Shown here piece by piece: positions 26,962-36,910 of a stretch of DNA of 64,000 bases. Within the stretch, counting starts at the first letter, position 1, and the number at the start of each line of letters is the position of its first letter. The notes below the pieces were generated by a model. The model was not told the origin of the DNA. It saw nothing but the letters and a program-made list of their open reading frames with translations, and made no database searches. The DNA comes from Climacteris rufus (Eukaryota; Chordata; Aves; Passeriformes; Climacteridae), in assembly GCA_013398175.1 (NCBI GenBank), contig VZRZ01008718.1, positions 579,533 to 643,532 on the forward strand, in the 5' to 3' direction. The position numbers were made by a program, and so were the translations under genes.

Positions 26962-27267
26962 TGTTATCATTCTTTTTTAACTAATTCTCAGACATGCTTT
27001 GTAAACATAGCCATGTTATTGTAACGGTATCTTTTTATTTACATTCCTTTCTCCTGGGCACAGAAGTTTGATGGACATTTCCTTTGACCACTGTGATTGA
27101 GGGGAGGCTCCTTTGTCTCCTCCAATACACAGTGAATTATAAGACACATATATAATAAAGATGGGTGGGGAAGCCCAGAGAACTTGTTCCTTCACTCTCC
27201 AGAGGTTTCTGTCTCCTTCTTTCGTGTTGTTACTGTGACAGGTCTGTCTCCAGAGACAATAGTGCCA
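26962..27267 (+). mobile_element. Short LTR-like repeat (copy 1)
   Basis: This segment matches, in opposite orientation, the insertion at 29828-30158. The best shared block runs from 'tgtaaacatagc.atgttattgta' to 'gatggacatttc.tttgaccactgt'. In both copies it is followed by a TATA-containing stretch ('cacatatataataaag' here, 'gtgtatataag' in the other copy) and a C/T-rich 3' part. Layout and size fit the LTR of an endogenous retrovirus. Ends are approximate; a near-duplication TCTGG(A/C) occurs at both edges. No viral coding sequence adjoins it. The family name is not known to me. Confidence 0.6.
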
Positions 27268-27550
27268 CTCTGGCACACATTTCTTGCAGGTAGCTCACAG
27301 AAAGGGGCAGTGAAGCTTTGCTAAAGGTGTAGTTGCAAATATTATCTGGTTCTATGAGGTTCCAGTTCCCTCAGATATTAAGAGGCAGTGTTCAGGATGA
27401 GTTCTCAATATTCAGATGAGACCTAAAACTAATCTGAGATATTTACAGTAGTTTTAAAAGCCATGACACTCAGGTATCTGTGAAAGAACATTAATTAATG
27501 AAAATTCCTCATCATCACGTGCATGCTGTAGGAGCTGTAAGTCTTTTTAA
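27268..27550. other. Intergenic spacer
   Basis: Short AT-rich stretch between an LTR-like repeat and a SINE; nothing recognised. Confidence 0.5.
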
Positions 27551-27693
27551 AATGATTCACAAATTATTCTGAGATGGAAGGGACCCACAAGGTTCATTAA
27601 GTCCAACTCTTAAGTAATGGCCCCTACAGGGATTAAACTCACAGCCTTGGTGTTATTAACACCATGCTCTGACCAACTGAGCTAATCTCACAG
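27551..27693 (-). mobile_element. tRNA-Ile/CR1 composite SINE (TguSINE1-like)
   Basis: On the minus strand the first 80 or so bases are a tRNA-Ile(AAU) relic. The RNA polymerase III A box TAGCTCAGTTGG is intact (plus positions 27673-27684), the anticodon stem-loop 'ggtgttaataacacc' is preserved with AAT at plus positions 27655-27657, and a T-arm-like 'gtgagtttaatcc' follows. The remaining 60 bases are a CR1 3' tail ('gggtcccttccatctcagaat...'). A tRNA-Ile head joined to a CR1 tail is the structure described for TguSINE1 of passerines, which is mobilised by CR1 machinery. The acceptor stem does not pair and there is no mature tRNA 3' end, so it is not a working tRNA gene. Confidence 0.8.
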
Positions 27694-28039
27694 TCATTCA
27701 CGTGTGGATTCCATTACACATACTTTTATATTATGAAGTGGCAAAGAAGAATGTGATGGTAATAGAACAATCAGTTTAATTTCAATTAATTTGAATAATT
27801 CAGCAAACAAATCAGATTTATAAACATGTGGGGAAAACCTGATGATGAATATTGGCCAACTTTGACCATGAAGGACAAACAGCAACAAGGCAGTCTCATT
27901 TTTATAATATGAAGCAGTGTAGTTTGTTTTTTGAGAAGCTTTTTTCTCACACGGCGTTTTCATTAATAAATTAGGGACATATAATATAACCATTCTGTGT
28001 GAGATCCAAAACTAGTTCCATGCTCAGAAATATCAACAA
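27694..28039. other. Intergenic spacer
   Basis: AT-rich DNA before the CR1 stack. The 99-codon minus open frame 27694-27993 has no recognisable homology. Confidence 0.5.
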
Positions 28040-28407
28040 CTGAAGGACAGGATGCCATTCAGTTGGGCCTATATAGGCTTGAGAAGTGGATGCCTGGGAA
28101 TCTCATGTAGCTTAACAAGAATAAGTGCAAGGTGCTTCACCTGGCTTGGGTCAACCTCTGTTATCAACACAGGCTAGGGGATGATGAGATTGAGAGCAGT
28201 CCTGCTGAGAAGAACTTGGAAGTGATGGTGGATGAGAAGTTGGACACAACACAGCAATGTGTGCTCACAGCCCAGAAAGCCAATTTTGTCCTGGGCTGCG
28301 CCCAAAGACCAAGAGGGGGAGGGAAGGGATTCTGATTGTCTATTCTGCCCTCATGAGAGACCACTTGAATACTGCATCCTCAACACAAGAAGGACATTGA
28401 CATGTTA

Positions 28408-28997
28408 TGTAGCAGCACGCTTAGCAGAAGCTGCTGCTTTTGAGCTTCAGGTTTTGGTGAGAAGAAAGCCAAGGCAAAGCCCTCAGCCCTCTTCCTCCAA
28501 TACTGGAACCATCTGCCTGAGCTGTGGTGAAATCCCATATTGTCTTTGTGTTACCTGTACCCATATCTCAGATGCCATATATGGCTATGTCCTGGAAAGC
28601 TCTTCTCCACTGGTCACTTTGAACTATGCCATTCCCCATTGGGTGTTTCCTGATTCCATCTCCCTTTAAAAGAGCCCTGCAGGGCTTCTTCCACACACTC
28701 TTTCTTCTGGATTAATCAGCCACCTGGATAACTCTGGCTCTCACAACGCTACACTGCATTCACAATAAACGGCTGTTACCCCAGAGAAGGGCCCTCTGTC
28801 TAAGCCTTTTAGTCTCGTCAGCGCTAGTACACCACGCCTGGGGGAACTCTCGTCCTAGAGGATCCAGCAGAAACAGGTTATCTGCGGTAGCTAGGACTCT
28901 GTCCTTTGGGAGAGTTATACAACTCACCCCAGCAGGGATCACGCATGCATAAAGGCACTGTCACTACCACGAGAGCATTCCGGGCTTAGCACTTTTA
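28408..28997 (+). mobile_element. ERVK-like solo LTR (copy B, 590 bp) inside the CR1
   Basis: The element starts TGTAGCAGCACGC, aligning with TGTGGCAGTGTGC of copy A. It contains 'ccccattggg', an A/T-rich TATA-like 'tttaaaag' near 28666, and a polyadenylation signal at 28764-28769. The flanks ATGTTA (28402-28407) and ATGTTG (28998-29003) are read as a 6-bp target duplication with one substitution; CR1 continues from '...gacatg' on the left to 'gttggagc' on the right. No internal viral genes. The exact 3' edge is less certain than the 5' edge because it does not end in CA. Confidence 0.75.
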
Positions 28998-29135
28998 ATG
29001 TTGGAGCAAGTCCAGAGAAAGGCCATCAGCTTGATCACAGGGATGGAGCACCTCTCCTATGAGGAAAGGCTGAGAGAATTGGGATTGTTCAGCCTGGAAG
29101 AGAAAAAGCTTCAGGGTGACCTAATTGCGGCTTTC

Positions 29136-29778
29136 TAACGCTGGCTCCGGGGGTCTGCTCGAGGCCACTCAGCGTTATTCTGGGAGTGACCCTGGTTTCC
29201 TGGGGGCTGCAGCTTGCAGTGTCCCCAAACACAGGATGTCCTCCGGCAGCTCTTTTAGTGATGGCTCCTCTGTGAGAGAGAGAGCCCCGGGCTGATGGTG
29301 AAGGCACAGGCAAGGACAAAAACCCGAGCGAAGGGCCCTGGTGTGGTTTCCAGCTCTTTTATTTCCCGGGGAGAGGCAGCAGGGAAGTCAGGAGAGGGTC
29401 CGGGGTCCAGGAGAGGCAGAGCAGGGATCCAGGAGAGCTGAAGGCTTAAGCAACCAAGGGTTCAGACTCAGGGAAAGCAGGGGATTTATAGAGATACAAG
29501 CAGGGGAAAGTAGCCAATTGGGGTACAGGGATTAGCATGTAACCAATAGAGAACCGAACTGCAACGAAGTTTCTAGAACATAACCTTTTACAGAACATGA
29601 AGTAATGTAGCAACTAACCAATGAACTGAAACATGTAAACAAAGGTGCAAGGGACGCTGGGGGTGAACCAAAAAGCTCACCCTGTCAAGGGAGCGTGACT
29701 CAGACAGTGGCAACGTCAGGCTGTGCCCACCAGTCTTGAGCCTGTGGGGCTGTGGCTTTTGCCACATACGCCGCCACA
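29136..29778 (-). mobile_element. ERVK-like solo LTR (copy C, 643 bp), antisense in the CR1
   Basis: On the minus strand the LTR begins TGTGGCGGCGTATG at 29778 and runs to 29136. A TATA motif (tttata on plus, 29485-29490) and a polyadenylation signal (tttatt on plus, 29358-29363) follow in the correct minus-strand order. Perfect 6-bp duplications GCTTTC flank it at 29130-29135 and 29779-29784, and CR1 sequence resumes directly on both sides ('ctaattgcg' then 'gctttcc.ctacctgaggga'). No viral coding sequence is present, so this is a solo LTR. The sequence after the poly(A) signal and the 'aaataaaagagctgg' context are shared with copies A and D. Confidence 0.85.
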
Positions 29779-29827
29779 GCTTTCCACTACCTGAGGGAAC
29801 TTGCAGGAAAGACGGGACAAGACTATT

Positions 29828-30158
29828 ACTACGCTTATTAGCCGCAGGTGTAAGGAGACGCAGAAGAAAGGAGACGGAGTTAGCTGTTCGTGTTCAGAGC
29901 AAAGGGAGGAAGGGGGGGAACCCACATTTTTTTAATTCTTATATACACTTTTAGAAATTACAGTTCATTGGAGAAAATTAACACTTCCGTCTTTAACTAC
30001 AGTGGTCAAAAGAAATGTCCATCAAAGAATCTGTGTCCATGGGAAAGGAATGCAATAACAAGATAATTCTACAATAACATAGCTATGTTTACAGAATTCT
30101 AGTCCTTGAAAACGATCTAGCACAGAGCTAGCTATTTTTAACAGTAAAAATGGGCAAC
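29828..30158 (-). mobile_element. Short LTR-like insertion (copy 2) in the CR1
   Basis: The 331-bp block interrupts the CR1 and is bracketed by an 11-bp direct repeat ACAAGACTATT (29817-29827 and 30159-30169). Its minus strand matches the segment at 26962-27267, including 'tgtaaacatagctatgttattg' and 'tttgatggacatttcttttgaccactgt', and has a TATA-like 'gtgtatataag'. An 11-bp duplication is longer than retroviral integrases make (4-6 bp), so the true element may be shorter, or part of the repeat may be chance. A likely LTR start TGTTAAAAATAGC lies at plus position 30143, leaving 15 unexplained bases on that side. Confidence 0.6.
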
Positions 30159-30454
30159 ACAAGACTATTTGCAAGAACATGTAGGACAAGTGGAAATGGG
30201 TTCAAGTTGAAGGAGAGTAGGTCTAGATTAGATTTTAGGAAAATGTTCTTTCCTGTGAGGGTGGTGAGGCACTGGAACAGGTTGTCAAGATAAGTGGTGG
30301 ATGCCCCATCCCTGGAGGTGTTCAAGGCCAGGTTGGATGGGGCTCTGAGCAACATGATCTAGTGGAAGATGTCCATGGCAGGGGAGTTGGAATTGGATTA
30401 TCTTTGAGGCCTCCTTCCAACCCAAACCATTCCATGACTGTATGATTCTGTGAA

Positions 30455-31019
30455 CTTAAAAAGCACAAGAGTGAATTGACAGAATGGGATATATTGATAT
30501 TGACATTCAGGACACATAGAAAAGAATATATTTTAGAAGATTAAGAACATGTCAGCTCAGAAACTTCTTGCACATCACAGAACTGTTTTTGACCTGAGCA
30601 TCAAATTGAGTTTTTAAAATAAACAGATAAAATTAACATTAATAAATAGCCAAGCCATGCAATATTAACTTATGAGTCCTACAGGGACTCAGAAATTAAA
30701 TTTCTGAAAGGTAGTAGAAAATCCAATAATTTTGAAAGACACTTCACAGAAATAAATACAAATAATTTGAGAAGTGCTAAAGATCAACATATCTGACTTA
30801 TGCTGGAAAACAAAGTATAAAATTAAAGAGAACTAATAGAGAATATATGTACATAGGAAGGTCAGTATAATTTCTAAAAATGAAATTTTGTGTCTCACAG
30901 AGCCACCAGAAGTCTTTCAAGAACCACTTAGCACATGGTAAAAACATGAAGAGAGGATGCTATCACAACCTGAACAGGAATCAATTTTGTAATGTTGTGT
31001 TGTGAAAAGGATAACGCAA
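30455..31019. other. Intergenic spacer
   Basis: AT-rich DNA between the CR1 stack and the next LTR; nothing recognised. Confidence 0.5.
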
Positions 31020-31025
31020 AACTTG

Positions 31026-31742
31026 TGTGGTGGTGTGCATAGCAGAAGCTGCAGCCACGAAGCCCCAGAAATGGTGGAATAAAGACCTCTGGGCTTGAAA
31101 CTCTCTCCTTGGTTAGGGTGACTTTTCCTTTCACCCCAGAGTTCCCTTCGATTTTATTTTACATATTTGCTGTGATTGGTTAGTTTGCACATTATGTCAT
31201 GTTCTGTATATGGGCTTGTTCTAGAAAATTCATAACTCTTCAGTACTTCATCAGTTATATTGTAATTGCTGCACCCCTGTTTGCTGCTTTCCCCCCTCTC
31301 TTTACCTTTAAAAATCCCGCTTTCCTGTGCCACCTTGCCTCTTGAACCTTGATTTGCTCAGCTTCGCTGGACCCCACACTGACTCTTCCTGACACTTCTG
31401 GATCCTTGGACTCTCTCCCTGCCATGCCTGGATCCCTACTTCTTTCCGCCACTCCTCCCTGCCAGCTCTCCCAGCTGCTCCTCCCAGCAATAAAGAGCTG
31501 CAAATCCATACAAAGGTCCCTCTCATAGTCTGATCTCGCCAATCGCCAGAGAACACCTAGCTGGGGCAGGCTTGCCAACTAGAGGAGCTGGCAGATGCCC
31601 TAGTCTGGCTGGAACCCTGTGCCGGGGCAAAGCTGCAGCCACGGCTCTCCCTGCCCCCAGCACAGCCAGGGGAAGTGTGACTGAATATCCACGTGGCCTC
31701 GGGTCCAACCCTAGCGAGCAGTGGACTGGTCTGTGTGGCGAT
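31026..31742 (+). mobile_element. ERVK-like solo LTR (copy D, 717 bp)
   Basis: The element starts TGTGGTGGTGTGC, matching copy A. It shares 'ttatattgtaatt', a pyrimidine-rich stretch, 'caataaagagctgcaaatcc' (poly(A) signal at 31489-31494) and a GC-rich U5-like end. The flanks AACTTG (31020-31025) and GACTTG (31743-31748) are an imperfect 6-bp duplication with one mismatch, consistent with an older insertion. The TATA region reads 'ctttaaaaatccc' near 31308. No internal viral genes. Overlapping open frames of about 70-115 codons come from the GC-rich LTR and have no homology to host genes. Confidence 0.8.
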
Positions 31743-31748
31743 GACTTG

Positions 31749-34700
31749 AGCAACAGCTGTAAGAGCAACATAACTGATTTTCGTAGCACTGGCTGCATCT
31801 CAATATTATATGTAGTTTTGTTCTACTGGACTCCAAAGGAAAAAAAAAACAAACAAACAAGCTGCTTGGACAGATTCATCAGGAAAGAAAAGAAGATAAA
31901 AAAAATACCTTAGAAGCATGAACAACAATGACTGAAAAATCTGACCTTGTTTAGTCAAGACATGACAGAGATTTGAAAAGCTAGTAGTTCTAACAAGCAA
32001 AGAGGTCATGTAGAAACAGGTAATAAATGTTTTATTCTCCATCCAGAGCTAGTAGGATAAGTAGTAATGTTTTCAAGTTTCAGCAAGGTCTAGACAAGGT
32101 ACTGGGGAACTCTAACTAAACTCCAAATGCAACTCCCTGAGACATGGTATTTATCACTAAATATAAAGTTTTGGGTGGACACCTATCTGGAATGTCATCA
32201 CATAGAAGAGAAGGAAGGATTACAGGGCTTAGAATATACTTTCCAGACTAATTTTCTATGACTCAATAATTATATCCACACGTCTCAGGTTCTGTTTCAG
32301 GAATTTTAATCTGAGCACTTAACCTCAATAATTTTACAATAGTTCAGTTATGACTTTAAATTTAATATTTCCAACAAAATACCTCTGTTTTCTCATGGGA
32401 AAGCATAGCTCCAATGCTTGTTGAGAGTTGCTACAGTATTCTTCAAGGAATAGCTTTGACAACCATTATACCAAGCCATCATCATTTCAAAATACTGGTT
32501 AATGCTGTGCTTGGTCTCAGTTAAGAGCTGGTAATGAATGACAGGCATTTTTTTCCAACTCTAACCTTGAATTAGGTATGTTTTTCAAATTACAGGTTAG
32601 TTTCAAATTTAAGGCTTTTTATGTGGAGACGTTTTACATTGGAATGTACACATTTAGTAAGCAAATGGGAAGAGAGCACTCTTCTACTAAAAGAATTCAA
32701 GAGATGTAAATAGGCATTCTAGAACAGGTGGCTCTTCATTTCTAAATAATTAAAAAAACCCAGACCTATCACCTCTGTAATTTAATAGGAAGAATGTCAA
32801 AAGTATATCTATATCCTTACAGGTGAACAAGCTTTGGGGAAATAAAATTATTTAGTAAAAGAAGACTTGTAGAATACCAAAATATTATGGGCTTGAAGAG
32901 TTCCCAGGAGAAGACTTACAGTAATAAAAGCAAGACAAATAAACAAAGTGCAGTATGACTTAGAAGGAGTATTTTATTTTCCAGGAGGAAGCCCTCACAA
33001 AGTAGTTGTGCTGTAAAACTTGAGACCTTGAATGAGAGAGTCTCCAGCTGAATAATAGCAATAGACAGAAAAATCTGATGTTAGCATAATTCGATAGTTT
33101 CATTTATTACCTGTCTTTTACATGTATTTATAACTTTGTTAAATATTTAAAGGTTTAAACAGTTTTTATTTGAATTTGACTATAATTTTGTTCAGATTGT
33201 GGACATTAAAAAATATATAGTTAACATAAAACTATTTTAAATCAACAGATATGGTGATCCTTGAAATTGAGTTTTTATCAAGTTCAAAGCTTCCCTAAAT
33301 ATTGATGCAAGAAATTTGAAAGGAAATAATCTGCTCTATAAGTTGCATGGATAAGAGGCTATACCAGAAGATTAAGAAAGAAAGAAATATTTTTCATTTA
33401 TAACAATGTGTCACTGTAGTGAACAGGACAACTAAAACCAGAAGGTTCCAAAAGCATTGTTCAAGAGCGCTGCAGCCAAGGTATCTTCTGTTCCTACTGC
33501 CAGATCACTTAAATCTTTGTCTGTTAAACAAGCACAAATAAGTGTTTTGAAGGTATTATCATGGAGAAATGCTCACTTTACTGAACAGGTAAGAGAAAAA
33601 GAGTAAGGTTCAACCAGTATGCTTCTGCAGGATAAGATAGTACAGGGAATTTGCTAAACAAAAAATCCTTTGTGTGACTAAGGAATGCTTTACCCAAGAC
33701 AATGGTCACAGCCAGAGCTGTAACCGCATAGAAAGAAAAAACGGGTTGCTTTTGATGACAGCTAAACAAGACATAATATGTCTGTTGAGAACATAGATGT
33801 AGAATATAGGACCATGAGGGAGAATAAAATGCCAGAATAGACAAAAGCTTTTATAGACCAGGAATACATAATTAGAAATGGGGAGTGTTATTAAGACAAT
33901 ATAATTGGAGGAATTGTCTGGGGAAAAGCAAAAAAAATTATGTTTGAGTGAGAAGTGTGAGGGGAATCTCATTAGTGGGAGTTACTATTTACTTGCAAGC
34001 ACATTGACTGAAATTATGACTCCTCTTCCATAATAAGTGTTGAACGGCTAAAACCAGAGAAGTTGTGGATGACAGCACAGATAGAGCTGCCCCTGCTAGG
34101 AAGCCAAGAATAGCTAAAGACTAGGATCCACTTACTGACATGAATACTGAAAAGTCAGAGGAGTTATGGTGTGGAGATCAGAGACCATAGTGAAGCCTAG
34201 AAAAGGGGAGTGATGTACCAGCACACACCACAAGAGGATTTTATGTGTCAGAAAAGAAAGTCTGTGTAGAAGATCTTGTCTTAATGTGCCATTGCAGGCA
34301 TAAAATAGAAATTCCTTATGGAAAATTGTTTCTATACAGAAAGGTACCACAAAGATGAAAGGCTTTGTCAGAGACAGACCCATAGATTCTCAGATACACA
34401 ATATACTTTTGCAGCTATTACAGTATGATTCTCATTTTGAAAGTTATTCTTCTTCATGCTAGCAGGCATGGTGAAGTAAAGACTGCTGCAACTTCTATAA
34501 ACAGACTCAGAATCTGAAAAGTATATTTGCCTCCCACTAAGTGGGAAGAAGTCCCACTATGTCCCACTAAGCGACTCTCTCAGATGGTCCAGCAGCCATT
34601 TTGATGGTCTCCATGATCATTATGAGTGCTCTTATGGATCATGCCAGATGGAGAAAAATACCCTGTCTCTAATCCCAGCAGGAAATTTTGCTACCTAATA

Positions 34701-36695
34701 TCTTAAAGCAAGTTCTTTGCCCTTTCAGATAACAGGAAAAAACAAGTTTTATGGTCTATTAAAGAATTATAAAATGATGACATTTGTCTCCTATTATCCA
34801 GAAATAAATTATTTAATCGACATTTTCATTAAAAGTGCTTAAGACTATATTGAAATATATGCAAAAAAAAAAAAAATTGCAATAGGAGCATAGTATTACC
34901 TCATTTGCTCCTGGCTACTACAAAGTACTTCAGGAATCTGTGTGGTTCATGAGTTTATAAACCCAAACAGAGATGCAAAACATAAATCTTCATATCTCAA
35001 TGGATACTTTCCATGAAGCAGCACTAGATTAAATGAGGAACTTCATATATTCAGAGTGTTGTGCGGTGATTTAAAATGCACATTACATTTGAAAAAAATA
35101 ATGTATGACCAAAGGCCAAAAGCCCTGGAAGATATGGTACACCCAGAATAGTTTCAAGAATTCTTTTAAAGTAGAAGACTTGGTGCCACACTTAATCCTT
35201 GAAAACTAAATTAAGATGCAAAATTCTTGGGAGAGAAGCCTTTGAGGAAATGAAGAAGTTAATGAATCTACTTACAATGACAGGAAGTGACACAGTCAGG
35301 TTGTGCCACAAGGAATGCACAATAATAATTTGAAAGATTATTACAGATGTGAAGAGGTTATAAACATGAAGAAAGATGACGCATCACAAAGCCCTCTTCT
35401 GTCAGATACTTACCAACAATGAAAGGAAGCTCTTTCAGGAACATAATTCTACTCTGGGACATGTCTCTTAATGTAAGAGCACAATTTGCATAATCAACAG
35501 AAAAATGTTTCTGATAAATTGCAGGCTATGATGAAGATCCTATCAGATAAAGTTGCAGTCAGTAATATGAAGTCAGGGAGATTAAACACTGCAAATAAGG
35601 ACTGAGGCAAAATTAAGTAGTCCTTGAGACATATCAAGAACATTTTGAAGATGCATTTTCCATATGACTTGGCAATGGCTGAGCAAAATGACAAATTTTC
35701 ATTTATTTCCTTTTTTCAAGGCAAATAATTTGCTGGTAGCTTTGAATTGATTCATCTGTGTCATCCAAATTTTCATTGGGTTTGATAAGTTTATATTGTC
35801 AGACTCTGCCCAAAATGTTTATATCTACATTCACTGTAGACAATTTGTGTCTATTGGATACTGTCTCCTTGTCTGTCCAGTGCAAAATTTACCTTTCAGA
35901 AACCAATTGGAGAGATGCCATGATTATCTTGGTAAGAATCATTTAAAGAAGCAGCTACAAAGAATACACAGAACCAGATGGAGTCTATGAGAAACTAGAA
36001 CTTGGTTATTAGAAGAACATCTGATGCATTCAGAGTCAATCACTTGGGCCACCAGCAGGCAAAAGTCACAGTGGATTTGGCAAAAATGTGAAAGGCAAAA
36101 ATCTGTGACTAAGAAAATTCTTTAGACTGTGAAACCATGCTGAGGAGTGTGAATATGGGAGGCATGACATAGGAACCTAATCTTGTTACTCATTTTTTTA
36201 ATGGATCTTTATTGCAAGGATATTTTTGCCCAAAATAAATATGGAATTTACCTTACATAACTGTAGGAACAAATAAAGCTGTGAAAGTAGGACGCTGAAG
36301 TAAGGTCAGAGTCAAAAGATGTTGCTGTGGGATTGATTTTTTAAAAGCTTTCTTAGATATTTCTGTGGACTGATGTAAATTAAAAGTTTCAACATTCCAT
36401 TTAATTTAAGATGCATCAAAGTGCTGAAATTCATATATGTCCTTTGAGATCAGAATTTACTTTTTCTCCACATTTCTAGGCTTTCCTTCAGTGGAATGAG
36501 TTCTGATTTAAAAGCAAATCACTATTGTATTCTCTTCTGAAAATTGTTGGGGTTTATAATTCCTTTGATTTTATCCCCAATGGCATAACAGAAAATACTG
36601 GTGTTTTACTGTCTTTTAAAACTAGAACCAAGCAAATAATTGACAATTTCTAAATTTAAAATTGTGTAAGTCTGTCTAATTACCAAATATTCTAC
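31749..36695. other. Intergenic desert, no gene seen
   Basis: Nearly 5 kb of AT-rich DNA without a recognisable gene or mobile element. A local reiteration of 'tcccacta' occurs near 34535-34570. Open frames are below 90 codons. Confidence 0.55.
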
Positions 36696-36910
36696 AGCAA
36701 GAGAAAAAAAAAAATCAGACAAAATTTATATTTTAAAAATTTTCATTATTTTTATACTGAAGTTTAATATTTCCTGTCTTGATTAATAGTTGTTTNTTTT
36801 TAAGCAAGAGAAAAAAAAAAAATCAGACAAAATTTATATTTTAAAAATTTTCATTATTTTTATACTGAAGTTTAATATTTCCTGTCTTGATTAATAGTTG
36901 TTTTTTTTTT
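36696..36910 (+). repeat. 107-bp tandem duplication joined at an N
   Basis: The block beginning 'agcaagagaaaa' at 36696 occurs again at 36803. The two copies match essentially base for base, apart from homopolymer length (11 versus 12 A; different T-run lengths) and the N at 36796 in the T run that joins them. Identical copies in a region with no other tandem structure, separated by an ambiguous base, look like an assembly join at a homopolymer rather than a biological duplication. Confidence 0.95.

Larger units (their letters stand above)
28040..30454 (+). mobile_element. CR1 LINE 3' half, split by three insertions
   Basis: A plus-strand CR1 appears in four collinear pieces. Piece 1 (28040-28407) is the last part of ORF2, with 'LEKWMPGNLM', 'KCKVLHL', 'ESSPAEKNLEVMVDEKLD' and 'QQCVLTAQKANFVLG'-like blocks. 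Piece 2 (about 28998-29135) reads 'ttggagcaagtccagagaaaggcc'. Piece 3 is 29779-29827. Piece 4 (about 30159-30454) is the 3' UTR, ending 'ccttccaacccaaaccattcc...atgattctgtga'. The gaps hold an LTR at 28408, an antisense LTR at 29136 and a short LTR-like insert at 29828. Removing the insertions plus one duplication each restores about 830 bp of continuous CR1. The coding part has in-frame stops and is dead. Confidence 0.88.

Noticed and set aside
27614..27693. Possible tRNA-Ile(AAU) gene on the minus strand
   Set aside because: The A box and anticodon loop are good, but the acceptor stem does not pair and the sequence runs into a CR1 tail, so it is a SINE head.
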